Below, one piece after another: positions 12,672 through 26,922 of a DNA stretch of 64,000 bases. Source of the DNA: Dimorphilus gyrociliatus (Eukaryota; Annelida; Polychaeta; Dinophilidae); assembly GCA_904063045.1 (NCBI GenBank), contig CAJFCJ010000005.1:3218165-3282164 (forward strand), read 5' to 3'. Numbering within the stretch: position 1 is the stretch's first letter; each line of letters starts with the position of its first letter. The translations under genes were made by a program, and so were the position numbers. A model generated the notes under the pieces. That model ran no database searches. It was not told the DNA's origin and saw only the letters and a program-made list of their open reading frames with translations.

Positions 12672-15600
12672 TTATTTGTGTTTCTTTTTTGATACTGAAA
12701 ACCAAACAATAGAAAGTTGTTTACAACAATTTTTAATAAGAAATTAATATTTTAATTAGGGATTGTTTACCATTGTTTAATTCTTTTTTCACTTCATTAA
12801 CATCCTTTTCAAGGCCAGTAAGAAATATTTCATTACCAAGACACATTTTATCAACAGTATCACTTTTATTTAAGACGTCTTTATATTGTTGCTGATTGTA
12901 GTCATAAGAAATAAATAATAGATTGGGTTAATATCTCTTTAATTCTTATTCTATTTAATTATTTTTACTTTTTTATTCTGAATACAAGTAGTATTTAAAG
13001 TAATGACAGTAGTTTGCACTTTTTTACAAAGCTTGGTACATTCTTTATTTAATGTCTCTAAATCTTTTCCAATAAATTTCGCTTCATAATAATTATCTAT
13101 TTGTCATATTTATACGTAATTAGCATAAGTAGCATATACTAATCTTAATTTTAAATACTTACAACACTTGTGTAAAGCAGTATCCCTAAAGGCATCCCTA
13201 TCACACTGTTTTCTTGTAAAGAGTTCAATTCTTTTAATGCAAGATAGTTTATTCTTGAAATACATTTCTATAATATTAAATAAATCTGTATGATTTGGTT
13301 GATCGTTCCAAATATTATCTGCAAAAAAACGTAATATATATAAAAAAGAGAAATTAATACAACATTGAATTGGATATTAACCAGCAAAAGAGGGAAAAGT
13401 GATAGAACGTAAGTTATTTTCCTCGGCTGTAGATAAAGCTCTAAATAATTGTTCCTTAATTCCGGATGCCGGTTTTGAGAATATTATTGTTCTTTTGTCG
13501 ATTTTAGTGCAAATTACTTCTTTCTTTTTCAATTCGTTATGATTAAGAAGTATCCTGAAGTGGTTACATATATATTCTGTTATTGGAAGCTTTGGTGAAT
13601 TTGATTCAGGAATTGGACAAATTAAAGCATCCGTTGTGAAGCTTGTTAATTTCAGCTGCTCCACAAATATCTAATTATTCAAAGTGAAAACAGGAAATGG
13701 TTAGAAAGAATATTTTGCAATAGAAAGTAATTACTTGAACTTTGTTGTATAAGAGAAAATGGTCAGTTTTCTCCACCCATGGAAGGATACTTAATTGTTT
13801 TTCTACTTTCTTCGAAAGATAAATAAAAGTATATTAATAAAATATAAAATAGGAGCAAATATATCCTCTCACTTACATTTAGAATGTGTTCGCTTTGTAT
13901 AACAATTGTAACTTTCTCTAAACCATTTTCTCTACCATATTTATCACTTATATGTTTAATAGTATCAATCACATATTCATCTGGATAGTTTAGATATCCT
14001 GCACCAAGGAGAGGAAGAGATAGACTTTTTACTTTCAGTGATTTTGCTTCAGTAAAGCATATTTTTAGTATTTCATCTAATTTCTGAAATATTAATGAGG
14101 GAGAATTTGCGAATACTGTATCGATCAAAAAATGCATTTACCGTATAATTTCTATCTGATGATGATTTTTCTAAATATAAATGAAAGACATATCGACAAT
14201 GGAGTTTAAATCCTTTTGTAACAGTTATGTTTTCCCGAAAATTCCTGATTTTACATTCTTTTTCTAAATCTTCTCCAGCAGCATCACTTAAAGCTTTAGC
14301 AATTCCCTTGTTAAAGTTAAGCGATCTTGAATTGCTATATGCTATTACATCTGCTTTTTCTGACGTAAGATCTCCATATTTAACTTTTAAAATAGAGGGA
14401 GGAAAATCAATATATTCAAATGTATCATAACTTTCTGAATTTTGCAATAAATCATTAACACGTTTATGTAGTATAGGTTTAAAATTTTCAGTAGATTTTT
14501 GGCTGTGTGTGATAATTTGGATCGTTTGCAGGTCCTCAAAATCTAGAGCGAGTTTGTCAATGAAAAGTACTTTGAAAATCAAAGAAACTAAATCCTGGAT
14601 ATGCTGTTGCTTATTAGAGATTTCTTTAGATATTAGAGGTATTTGAATAATTTGTTGCCCGTCTTTATCAATCTTTTTCAAAATTTTTGTCATCTGTGAT
14701 ATTTTTTCAGAATCCCATTTATCTATATAATATGCAGTTGCACCAGATTTTAAAGTAATTTTTTCGCAAGTTTCTGTGATGATATTCCGAATCTCTCGGT
14801 CTTCACCTTCAAAGCAACGTTTTATACAAATATCAGGAAAAATTATCACATCTTTTAGTGCATCTTGTGAAAATTTGTGAGAAATTTGAATTGTCAAGGT
14901 ATCTTTATTATTCTTTATAATTTGTCGATTATGTAATTCACCAATCCCTATATTAACTCCATCCTTTAGTTCAAAAAGTTGACGATTATATGGTGTAAAA
15001 GAAGATTTTAGTAATTTTTTCAAATACTTTGCATGAGATTCGGAAATAATTTTCGAAATTGTAATATCTTTTTTTTCCCTTAATAGTTTTAACTGACAAA
15101 TAAAATCATCAACATCTTTGATCGGACCTTCTATTTCAAGTTTATAAAAATTCTTTTGTTTGGTTTTGGTAAATTCAATATGGTATTTTTTCTCTAATTT
15201 TGAAATATTCTCCTTATTCTTGTCAAAAAATTTAATTTCTAAGTCAAACGATTCGTACTTGAATGATTTTGTTATATTGTCAAATATAGTTTCAATTTCA
15301 GTCGCTATTTCTTTTGATTCTGCAGTTATAAATAAATTCTTCTTGTCGAAGGAGAGAGAATAACTGTTCTTATTGTCTATTTTTTCTTTTAGTTGCTGTT
15401 CAAAAGAAGACCTAGGAAATGAACTAATCGACTTCTTACGAGTGGTGCAATCTCTTAGAAAATAGGTAAGGCTCTTGACAATTCCCTTCCGATTCTCTTG
15501 TACAATTATAATCCCTAATTCAGTTGTGCATTTAGGCTTAGAATCGAAGACAATGATATGATCTTTTCTAAGTATCTTCAAAATATCCTTCTTGTTTAAT

Positions 15601-18568
15601 AAAAATTCTTTATTGCTAGGACTTTCTACATCAAAGTCCATCTCTTTCAAAATATCATGTTCTTGTAATTTGTTTTTTAAAACTTCTTTAATAGTCCTAA
15701 TATCGGTTACTGGACCTTTAAATACAACACAGCAATTCGAATCATGTTGAATTAGAATTCCATCAAGTTCAAATCCATATTTGGTTATAATCTTATAGTC
15801 AGAAGTGGAAAACTTGAAAAGATATTTATCGAGTTTTTTGAAAAATTTGTTCAACTCTGTTTCAACGTCTTCCTTCCATGAATACTGAAGATCACATACC
15901 TTCTCATTATAGTTATACCTTATTTCAATACTGTCATCTACTCTATTAATACTAAACTTTGCTTTGAACTTTCGCAAACAGTCAAAAAGTTTTCTTCTAT
16001 ATTCAACAGAAAAAATAATGAAAGATGTAAACTCTGTCTCATAAAGAAAGCAGTCTACAATTCCGCTTCTTGGTTGGTGAAAAGGGAAATTATGTGGAAT
16101 TTTTCCAAAAGTTTCAATGTATGGAAGAAATTCCAAGACTTTTGATTTATATTTCATTTCATTATTAATAAATAGCTTCAAATCTATTATTATACGTTTC
16201 TTATTGAATACATTTAATAATTTTAATTATAATTTACTAACCTCTTACTCTTTCTTCCTTCAATAAAATTTCAATTTCATCCTCAATTAGCCTTGAGTCA
16301 CATTTGCATATATTATTTTTTTCAAGTGTCACTTTCAAATCTTTAAGTGTTATATTTGAATTGTGGAGACAAAATTTAATTTTACCATCGTCGACTCTAT
16401 CAACAACCAACATTTTACTTTTGAAAGAATGAATTCCAAATCTCAGTTCTAGATTTTCTACATCTGTTTTAAAAACAGGATGAGTCTTAATAATATAAAA
16501 GTGTTCAGTATTTACCTATTGGTTCGTAGAAATATATAAGCGCCTTATATTTATTGGATTCTTTTGGAGAAAAGAATGCTTTGCAATCTGAATTTGTGTA
16601 CTCTCTTAACTTGTTTTTTAATTCATCTATTGTCTCTAGTTTTGGTAGATTACACAGAATAATAAAACTATCAGAGAAACTTAAAGGTTTAGAAGGATTC
16701 GTTAATTGTTTTTGAATATGATAATCTACTTTTTTGCTACCAAGAAATTGTTTTTCTTTCCTTAAAAATTCTTCCAAATCTATAAGAAAATCGTAAGTCA
16801 TATGCAAGTTCAATGAAGTTTAAAATTTACTTGAGTAATTTTTAAAGTTGTAATAAACTTCTGAATCAGTTTCGAAATCAATTTCAAATGTTGAAGAATA
16901 CTCGGCTATTTTTCTTTTTACACCCTCAAACTCGTCATAAAAGCAATCTTTTTCTTGTTTTATCATAAAAGAACATGAGGAATATCCACAACAGTTAGTT
17001 ACCGAGGGAGGTACTTTAATAGGTGCTACTGTTATGTCATTTTTTTCCGCTTTATCAATTTGATAAAGTGCATATTCTTTTAAATCTAATGGAAAGAACT
17101 CTATTTTCATGTAACAAACGATATCGTCCTTCGTTTCAATAAAATACTTTGCATCTTGAGAGTTTGATGAAATTAGAATTTATAACAATTTAAATAAAAT
17201 AATCATTTACCTTCAATCTTTTCAAAAGTGACAAAACTCATTTTAGGTAAAATAATAGTATCTATCACTTTAGCTTGCGATCGTAATATATCCATAACAT
17301 CGTGTAGACGATTTATTACTTTATCTGCCGCAATTATTTTGATTGTTCTTTTAAGAAAACCGCCAGTAACATTAATAGACGCAGGAGAATATATATTGTA
17401 GTCTTTTAGCGCAGTTTCTTTATTCCGACATATGATATGTGTAGCGTCTAAAATGATAATTATGATTAAAAGCATCTAAAAAAATTGAACGTTACGTTGG
17501 TCGTACATTTATCTCTGTAATAATTAATTAAGGCTGAATATTTTTTACAATAGATGTTTTCGATTGCTTGTTTCAAAGTTTCATCCAGCTCATTCCGAGC
17601 TATTTCAAATTTGATCCTCAGATCAAAATCATCTAAATCTGATTCTTTATTCTTTTTTTCAACATAAACGTAATGATTTCCCTCTTCAAGTACATATAAC
17701 ATCCGTTTTTTAAATAAAATTCCTTTGGAGCAAGCCTTCAAAACTTTCCTTGTAACTGAAAATTAAGTTATTATATTTTGAAATTATTGAAATGAAAATT
17801 ACGTTATTATACCATCAAATGATTTATATCGAATGTATACAACTTCAGACTTTCTAACTATTTCATCGAAATCCTCTCCATTTGTTTCTTCAGATGAAAA
17901 TAACTCTTTCAATTCATCAAGTTCTATTTTTTGAGCATTTAAAACAGCTACTCTAGGTATTTCATTCTCAGTGCAGGCTGTTTCTTCATAACCACGTTTG
18001 TGAGTTGTCTTTGCTGGTATATTTTCGTCTTCGCTTTGTTGGTCTAGACAAACAGCTTCGGTGACCGAAGCTTCCTCTCGAATATTGATGTCATTTTTCA
18101 TAGAATTATCTATGATGGGCGTTTCTTTGTCGTGTTCATTTTTACAATTTACTTCTAGACTCACTTGGGAAGTAAATGTACGTTCGTCCTTTAAAATATT
18201 GTCCTGATTATCTGTATACGGAAATATGTTTCGTAATACTAAAAATTTATGACGAATCACAGTTCTAGTTTCGGTTTTAAATGTAAATTACGTTGCAAGA
18301 TATTCATAAATACTGTATATGCTTCATTAAATAGTACATTTGCAGTATACTATTTGTTTTGTTTTGACATCCTTAACTATTTTGTAATAATTCGAAACTA
18401 TTACGATATAAAAGAATAAGCAATAGACTGTAGAACACAAATGTTACCCTCGTTATTTATGCTTGATTGTTGATTTCCTTCCGAAGAACATTTATCATTT
18501 TCCTCCATATTTTTCTCTGTGTTTGAATTCTCCGTTGAAGAATCTGAAGATTTCTGTGCATCGGACAT
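12672..18568 (-). CDS. PARP14-like KH/macro-domain protein (no PARP domain), copy 1
   Basis: Fifteen exons join in phase (about 1,627 aa): 18568-18448, 18238-17813, 17755-17507, 17447-17211, 17154-16831, 16779-16516, 16463-16242, 16183-14142, 14083-13877, 13809-13735, 13670-13382, 13318-13163, 13096-12969, 12891-12771, 12694-12672. The first exon (MSDAQKSSDSSTEN) is polar and low in complexity. Exons 2-3 resemble the RRM-like start of PARP14. Exons 4-8 hold repeated KH-like units. A macro domain spans exons 8-9 (VKYGDLTSEKADVIAYS, DAAGEDLEKEC, PLLGAGYLNYP), and a degenerate second macro spans exons 10-12. Known macro domains bind or hydrolyse ADP-ribose, but the NAAN and GGG signatures are absent here, so catalysis is doubtful while binding is possible. 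The alternative without the last intron ends at 12733. Paralogues lie at 22383-26335 and from 59326 onward. Confidence 0.75.
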
Positions 18569-19229
18569 ATTTGGAGTTTCCAGTTTCTATTTTCGTTTAG
18601 TTGCTATCCTCCTTTTCAGATTTAACAAATTATATTATTTTAGCTGATATAGTTGTTTAATCATTAAAAAACTCTATAAAGACTCAATTGGGTGAAATGA
18701 ATAGATGCAGCTTTATAGTGTTACTTACAACTCTTATACTAAATCAGAGGAAAAAATAATTAAATTGAACTGTATAGAGGTCGCTTCAAACTTACCAGTT
18801 AATTTTTTTTATGGCGGCAATATTTTTTTTAAACCAATCAGCGTGTTTACAATACTGTACATAGGAAATAAAAAGTCTACATATCTAATCTTATTTGCTC
18901 ATTTACTCGATGATCGTTAAAAGATAAATTAATATAAATTAATACTTATAATTATTAAATTAATAAAAAAATAGATCAATTTATCTGTCATGTTAAAATA
19001 GTAGGAAAACTGCTTATAAGTTGAAAAAAAGGAAATATACAAATAAATAATAAATTAGTGAATAGATAAGAAGATAATTTATAATTTAACTATATCAGAT
19101 AAGAAATATTACAAGTTGAATTCGATTAGAATATCTTAGATGTTATCTATAAATAATGGAGAATAAGATTAATAATCAATAGATTTTATAGAAAAAAATT
19201 TCGTAGAGAGTAACAATTGCAGATATAAA
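18569..19229. other. Shared upstream region between divergent KH/macro and UNC-93-like genes
   Basis: About 660 bp between two start codons facing away from each other. A CCAAT box (AACCAATCAG) occurs near 18833-18842. No gene is supported here. It probably contains both promoters. Confidence 0.4.
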
Positions 19230-21180
19230 ATGGAGGAAAATTCAATGGACACTAAAGATATGATTGATTTAAAGAGAAATAAAGAAAAGAAGAAAATTCT
19301 TAAAAACATAATAATAATTAGCTTTTGCTTCTTATTAAATTTTTCGGCGTTTAATGGATTGGGTCGTCTTCAGGTAGGAACTTTAATGATTCTTTTATTT
19401 TTTTCAAAATACAGTAAACAGTATTCAACATTCTTTATATTGTTAATAACTTCCAGTACTAACTTTCTTTCTATGTTTTAAAAGCATAAAATGAATAAAT
19501 GAAATCTATATTTACGTTCAAGTTATAATAATTATTCATAAATTGTTAAAATATATTGATTTATTTAAATTTTTCTCTATTAAAGAGCTCTCTGCATAGA
19601 TCTCAAAATATGGGAACAACTAATCAAAGTATTCTATACGGTGCATTAGTTCTTTCTTGTCTTCTTCTCCCGAAATTAATGATCAGACTTTTAAAGCACA
19701 AACGTGTTATGGGCTTTGCGTTCATTGGGTATATTTTATGGATGGGTGCTAATGGTGTTGGTGTATGGGGTACCATGGTACCAGCAAGCGTAATTGTAGG
19801 TTTGTTTTGTGAAATTATCAACTTTTGAAAAGAAGAATTGTTACTAGCAATTCGAATTGTAATTACAGGTATTGTAGCTGCACCCCTTTGGACTGCTCAA
19901 TGCTCTTATTTCACCAAAGTTGCTGGAAAGTACTGCAAGTTGGTAAACTGTACTGAAGAGGCTGCTGTTTCCGTTTTCTTTGGAATTTTTTTCTGCTTCT
20001 TCCAAACCGGTAAAGTTTAATGTTTTCTATATTTTAGATAAATAACTCTTTTTAAACCTTAATTTTTAATATAGCTAGTATTCTTGGATCAATTATTTCA
20101 AGTACAGTATTGAGGCCGAGGACTGAAGGTGGAGATAAACCACCTACCCCCGAAGCTCTTGCATATTGTGGATATAGAGATTGTCCCTATCAGCAAGGTA
20201 ACGTGACAAATCCAAATTTAGAGAAACCGAAAAGTTCAGTCATTTGGACGATGGTTGGTATATATATGGGGGTAGCTTTTTGCGCAGTTATCATAATTCT
20301 AAGTCCTCTTGTCGATCCTCTTCAAAGGGAACTGGAAGACGAAAAAAAGCCTCTAAAAGAGGAAGCTTTTAGTTTATTTATAGGAACAGTACGTCATCTG
20401 AAACACAAGAAACAACTATTGTTGATACCTATTACAATGTATTCAGGTTTAGAACAAGCTTTCTTTTCGGCTGAATGGAATAATGTAAAATTTAAATCAG
20501 AACCTTCTAAAAGTGTTTTTAGCTTATTGTTCTTATTTCAGTCATTTATAACATGTACCATTGGGATATGGAAAGTTGGTTTGGCGACACTACCTTTTGG
20601 CGTTGTCAATGCAATTTGCTCATTTTCAAGTGGCAGATTAGTTAAATATATTGGTAGATGGCCTTTCTTTTTGATAGGTTTCTTAATCGACTTTGGTATT
20701 CTAATTGCACTTACAAGATGGAGACCTGACCCTGGTAAAGAGTATCTTTTCTATATCATCTCTGGTCTATGGGGTCTAACAGATGGTATATGGCAAACGC
20801 AGATTAATGGTACGTTTACTCTTGTTTATGCAATTTGAATGTTTAACTATAGAAAAATATATTTAAAATAGCTTTATACGGATGCGCCTTTAAAGATAGT
20901 GAAGCTGCTTTTTCAAACTATCGAATGTGGGAATCATTGGGCTCTATTATTGCCTTTGCATATAGGTATAGTCTCTCTCTCTCTCTCATCTTTTTCACTA
21001 TTAAACTATATATATTGTCTTATAAACAGCAAATATATATGCACAAATGCCAAAATATACGTTCAAATATCTGTTCTCTGCGTTGGTATAATCGGCTACA
21101 GTATAGTTGAGATAATGCTCTACAAGAACAAACGTTTGACAAAAACTACAACAGTTGAACCTGATCAAAATGAAGACTGA
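19230..21180 (+). CDS. UNC-93-like major facilitator membrane protein
   Basis: Six exons join in phase into about 492 aa: 19230-19373, 19586-19799, 19869-20009, 20075-20809, 20872-20965, 21030-21180. A charged cytoplasmic N-tail of about 25 residues is followed by multiple membrane segments. Family motifs are clear: FNGLGRLQ-SS at the first junction, AAPLWTAQCSYFT, FGIFFCFFQTG, INALYG, and FSNYRMWESLGSIIAFAYS near the end. UNC-93 family proteins are MFS-fold membrane proteins; C. elegans UNC-93 regulates a K+ channel and vertebrate UNC93B1 traffics Toll-like receptors, while UNC93A is poorly understood. This copy is closer to the UNC93A type in motif and length, so its partner is unknown. An acceptor-like CAG ends 7 nt before the ATG. 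Confidence 0.9.
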
Positions 21181-22382
21181 ATATAATTTATCATATTTTT
21201 TATATCAAAATATAAACAACAACGTTGACTTTTCATTATTATTTTTTATAGATGAATATTTAATATACAAGAAATTCTTTACTCTAGTTCTGAGACCTTT
21301 GAATATTTGATCTTGTATTACGAAATTCGCTGTGGTGACTGAGTTTCAATTTATTTTAGCCTCTATCGTTTCTCTCATACCTTTCTGTTGCATTTTTTAT
21401 TTTTTTTATACTTACATTAGGTTCTGTTTGTGTCGCTCAATTGGGTGCTTGACTCTACTCGTCTGTGGTACCACGTCTGCACCGCTTCTTCGGTTTTATT
21501 TACTTGTGACGTGATATCAACTCAAGCTGACCGACAACGATATGAACCCGAGTCACCTATCCTCAACACATGATAAACACTCACTCCCTCTCTTTTGCAT
21601 ACATTTATACTGACTCATACTGACACATAACATAGCAAAAAAGCTTCGTTTTGTTCATTTAATATTGTTAAAAACATAGAAATAATCAATAAATTCTACC
21701 AGTTTGCTTCTGCTATGCCAAAGTTGAAGGCATTGTTCCATCTAGAAAACGAAAGTAAAAATATGATATGAATAATCTGGCCCTGATTTTGCTTTGGTTT
21801 AATAACAATTTTCCTATACTGTATTGTTGAATTGTAGTCAATTTTGTAGTGGTTGTTGTTATTAATATAGATTCCAAGTTTTGTTATTTTCTGTGCCGAT
21901 AGGAGTCACTTTACAATCGAAACTAGAATATAATTCCTTATCCTCGTGAAGTTATGTAATTAAATTTCACTGTAAATCACCATAAGGATAATCCAAAAGG
22001 TAACCAATTAATTTATTAAAGCTTATATAGTTTAAATTGGAAGACAATTTTCAATTCCTTTTACCTTATTAAGCAACAAAAAAGACTTTTAAAAACAGCT
22101 GCATTATGCATTATCGTTCTCTATTGCTTGTATTCAAAAGAGAATAAGATATAAAGATAAAGAAGATTAAACTATGTTAAACTATATAAAAGATAATTAA
22201 GTAAATTGATTTGAAAATGGATAAAAACAAGATTTTCGAAAGAAATAAAGTGTAAAAATAATACAAGTTTTAGTGTAGAGAAATATTGAAAACTAATAAT
22301 TAAATACGTTTCAACAGGAATACGTTGGCTTGTTTCCAATAAGAATTTTATATACAATAGATATTGAAAAGAAGAGTTTGAA
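21181..22382. other. Intergenic region, no gene seen
   Basis: About 1.2 kb of AT-rich sequence between the UNC-93-like gene and KH/macro copy 2. The open frames present show no splice-supported extension or recognisable protein. Confidence 0.5.
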
Positions 22383-25300
22383 ATGGATCTTCGCTATAAA
22401 AACCATAAGAGAAGCTATGGTAAAATACATGTTATATTTAAATATTAATAAAATTATTAAGTCAAACAATTAAACATATCATTTAGGAAAAACATCGACA
22501 AAAAAGTCATTCAATTTAGATTGTCCTGTTAATTTAAGATCATTTTACATCTTGAAAGGATTACCCTTAATGAAATTAATATATGAAGTACAGAAATTTT
22601 TGAAAGGTGTAAAATCAACGATGAGATATTTTTTCTCATCTTCTATAGAGAATGAACGTGAGGTTCTTGTATATTTTTATCCGCCGATTGGTAAATATCT
22701 TTTTTGTTATGAATTAAACACTTTTATAATCCTCTTTTATTCGTTTTTCTTCGGATAGACCATAAAGATCTTCTCCATTATTTGAATAAAGCTAATTTTG
22801 GAACAATATCTCTTTATTTGGTACAAGAATGCTCATCATTATCTCTTTACGAGCCTAACCTTACTTATGAGGTAATCGCAAAATTAATGCTGCTTTCTCC
22901 AAATTGTATTATAGAAAAGACAAAAGCAAATCATTTTAAGGTTAACTTTCAAGGAGAGGACGTCGCATGTATGAATATAACAAATCTTCGTTGCATTAGA
23001 TCAGTAACTAATTTTTACTTGTATAGTTTTACGGAAGGTATTGTTGGATAGAATATGGTACCAAGGAAAACCTCTGGATTTTGTTCCAATAATCAGACAC
23101 TTTAAGATTAGTCCAGATAAATTTGACTACTCAATTCCAAGAAATAACATAATTGATCGATTTGAATATCCAACAGAATATGTTTCTTTTATCATATTTT
23201 CTCCCTATTTTCGCAAAAAACTGTTTGATACTTTACGACACCAAGACGCCAATTTTCAAATAAAGAGGATTGATCAGGTTCTTGAAATAACTTACCGTTT
23301 TAAAAGATCAAAGCAAATCTTAAATGAAAATTCGTCACGTATTTGGAAAATAAAAGTAGAAGAGGAATTGGCAGATTTTTTCAAAAAACTAGTGCAAATC
23401 AAAGTTGAAGATGGTTTCTTTTATAAAATACCATCAGGCAGAGATTTGCGTATAAATGGTGTATTAGTTGAATATTGTTCAAATCCTCCTCATATTAAAT
23501 TAACAGGATCACGTGAACATATTGTAAAGATTGAAAAAATTATGAAAAATCTAAACACATCGTGTAAAACTCTTGATATTAATACTAGGGATCCAGCTGT
23601 TAAACAGTTCTTGTTACAAAATGGTCTACTTGATGAACTGAGAAAGAAATATGTAATAGTTTTACTCTTAAATGACGATAATTCTAGAACTTATAGAATT
23701 TTTAGCTGTTCAAGTGATGAACATTCTATAAGGAGCTTTATTCAACAACAAGAAAATTTTATTAAAAGTAGAAAAATTGATGTAATCCACCAAAAACATC
23801 TTCTCAAAAAGTTGAAATTTTTCATAAAAAATGATGAAGACTATTGTTTAATATATGATGAACAGTCCACTTTTATTGCTGCTCAATCAAATGAAACTTT
23901 GGACATTATTGAAAGTTATCTATTGAGTCTTACGTTTGATGACAGTTCTTGTAGCCAAAGTCGTAGAGAGACAGCGATGGAAACGGAAACATATACATCA
24001 AATCCATGTAAGTCTAGTGCTAGCGAGAACGTGAAAGACAATAAATTGTCATATTTCGAAAGACAAATAGAAATATCAGAGGAAACGTACATTAATTGGA
24101 GCTACGAATTGACCCAAATTGAAAATAGTAATCCCATAGAGATATTATACAAAAGAGAACCGAAATTTTATACAAATCTTGTTATACGTGGAGAAGCTAA
24201 ATGTGTTGACAAGACGTATAATTTAATAAATATGTTAAAGTGTGAACAAGTTAATGGAATTTCTAACATATGTAATGATGAGGAGCATATATGTTATTTA
24301 TCCAAACTATACAAAAACAATAATGGTAAAATGGAATATAGATACAAACTTCACTCTCTAAATGATATTACTTATATTATCTGCCCACCATTTATTCAAA
24401 ATATTAGAAAACATAATGATCAAATATGTAAAGTCATAGTTTCTCATCATTTCGATAAGCTTTATACGCAAGCAATTGTAATTAATTCTTATACAAAGAT
24501 CGCTTATTTCTCTAAAGAAGTTAGAAGAAAATTTGAAGAAACAAAAAGCAAACAGAAAGTCATTGATGAGTTTTGTCAACTTCAGCAACAAAGAATATTT
24601 TATATTTCAAACCCTTCTTATTTGAAGAAAGAGAATTTTGAAGATTGTCTCGAAAGATCTAATAAATATCAATATAAATCTATTCAATTTTCATTAATAC
24701 AAGAAACCCACTGTTCCAGAGAAAGTGAATTAACACCTGAAAAAGTTGCTGAAACGATTTTAGATGCTATTTTTTCAAAAATTATATCTTTCAACAGCCT
24801 TGAAATAATTCACATAAACACTCGAAACGAAAAACAAACTAATGACATATTACCATTGCTATTGGAAAGAGTTAACACTCTAACTACTAATACTGATAGC
24901 AAATGTCTTGTAAAATGGTCCAACTATCCATCTTCTATTGTTAACATAGAATATGGCTCACTGAGCGACCAACAAGCAGACATAATTGCCTATGGAGCCG
25001 GGGAACAACTAGAAAGTAGCATACTCTCAAAATTATTGTTGGAGAAGGCAGGATATCAATTACAAACAGAATTTGATTCGAAAAAGTATCAGGAAAAAGA
25101 AATTATTGAAACAAAAGGTTATAACCTTAATTGTAAATATGTTTTTCACACACGTTTTAAACTATACGAATATGACCGAGACCTTTCAGTAAGTTGTACA
25201 TTAAATCATATTTTGTTCCTATATTTTGTTTTTTGTAATCATTTGTCAGAATATGGCTGATGTATTAGCTAAATGCTTTCGGAGAGCAGGGTTACTAAAT

Positions 25301-26335
25301 GCAAAGACTTTTTCTCTTCCACTAGTTGGGTCAGGGATTTTAAAGTATCCAGAGGAAAGTGTAATTAGTTTAGTAAAAACTATTGGCAATACTGTAGGCC
25401 GAAGACATGGTCTGAGAAGGATTACTATTGTGGTTATTGATCCTGGTATTTATAGGGTAAGTAGACATTATATATCTATATATTTACGATTAATCACTAA
25501 AGATTTTTTTGCGAAAGGCATTACAAAATCACGTAAAGACAGTCAGTCCTATTTGGGAAAATTGTTATGATAATTTTATCCTTTATGATAGAATAAATTT
25601 ATATGTAAGTTGTATCCAAGTGGAAAGCTTTTCCTTTTATTGAGCTATATATCTCTATCTTTATAGATTTGCGTTAAGAAAATGACAGAATCAACTTTTG
25701 AAAAAACAGCTTACGTGTACTTTTACCAAAATTCGCAGCATAAAGAGTTTGAGAGAATAGAGCAAATCCATCAAATATCTAGAAAGGAAATTTTGGAAAA
25801 AGCGAAAAAATCGGATACTTTCCTTATAAGTGATAAATGTATTTTTTCGAAATTGGGTAAAGAAAAGAAACAAGAAATATCTACAGTTTTAGACTTTGCA
25901 CATAGACATAAAATAGATTCACTTAGCTTTCCTTATTCATCAAGTAATATTTAACTTATAATAATTCTTATAAATGACAATTTGTTATAATTTTTCCAGT
26001 TCAACACTCAAGTTTGGAACGAAATGATAGTATTAAGGATTTTGTTAGTAATATAGAACATTACTTTAAGACGAAATATATTAGTATATCCATCAAAAGA
26101 ATTAATATAATAGCAAATTGCGGCGAGCAAGCCCGTCAATATACACGAGAAATGTTACTTAAATGTTGTGAGTACATTCAAATAACACCATTAAAGTTTA
26201 TTTGTAAAGATTAATTAATAACAAATTTCATTAGATCAAAATATAGAAGTAAGATTATTCGGAAAAGAATTGAATATTCTTAAAGATAAATTTAAAGAAT
26301 TAGCAGAAGAAATTGATAAAGAAGTTTATTACTAA
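22383..26335 (+). CDS. PARP14-like KH/macro-domain protein, copy 2
   Basis: Nine exons join in phase into about 1,150 aa: 22383-22419, 22487-22690, 22759-22968, 23027-25188, 25250-25456, 25518-25604, 25667-25943, 26000-26167, 26235-26335. Order: short basic start, KH-like segments, a large exon with several KH-like repeats (for example GVLVEYCSNPPHIKLTGSRE), then a macro domain (YGSLSDQQADIIAYGAG, EKAGYQLQTEF, PLVGSGILKYPEE), a degenerate second macro, and a last short KH-like piece ending KEVYY. The macro exon of 207 nt and the phases match copies 1 and 3 exactly, showing common descent. It lacks the N-terminal RRM-like exons of copy 1. Loop 1 (NAAN/GGG) is missing while the loop 2 G-S-G is kept. 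No PARP domain is present, but the next gene downstream on the same strand supplies one. Confidence 0.75.
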
Positions 26336-26922
26336 AAACTGCAAATTGTGACACTATTGTAGGATTTACAAAATTCCATAATATAAATATACTATAGTTT
26401 GTTAATAACATAAAATAAAGTAAAAGAAATCTGCAGTAAATGCTACAAATTACGAATAAACGAAAGGAACATTTATATCTTGGGATTTATGAATGAAATT
26501 ATGGAATTGAAAAACCTTATCGTAGTATATGTTATTCATTCAGACTCTCTTAATAATCTGTTTATGGCTTGTCCCTCTCATTTTTTAGAAATATTTAAAA
26601 CTATCAAACAATTACGTGACTCTTTAATATTGATATTGATTGAACTTGTTTAAACAAATTAAATGAGGTAAAGCGATTTTTGTGCTATTCCTTTTTCGAA
26701 AAATACTTAATAACAAAATAATAAATCGTTTAAAGGGAATTACACTCTGTCGCTATTTTAGGAAAAAAAAACCCTATTTATTCTTTCAGTTTCAGATTAT
26801 ACAGTATACTGTATATAATCTGCCTAGAATAAGGCAGCTTCATTTAACTTCAAAAGTTAACCATTACTGTTCCTATTGAGAAGGCTGATTAAATTCAGCT
26901 GAAAAAGTGTTAAATTTTCAGT
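26336..26922. other. Intergenic spacer, no gene seen
   Basis: About 590 bp between KH/macro copy 2 and the Gly-rich PARP/macro gene, both on plus. It ends in TTTTCAG one base before the next ATG, an acceptor-like site. Confidence 0.5.

Noticed and set aside
17448-17500. Donor GTAACG for exon 3 of KH/macro copy 1
   Set aside because: Breaks the reading phase with exon 4; the donor GTACGA six bases earlier in the frame fits and leaves a 59-bp intron.
23038-23051. A 14-bp GT-AG interval between exon 3 and 4 of KH/macro copy 2
   Set aside because: Too short for an intron and gives the wrong phase; a 58-bp intron (22969-23026) with a good pyrimidine tract restores the frame.
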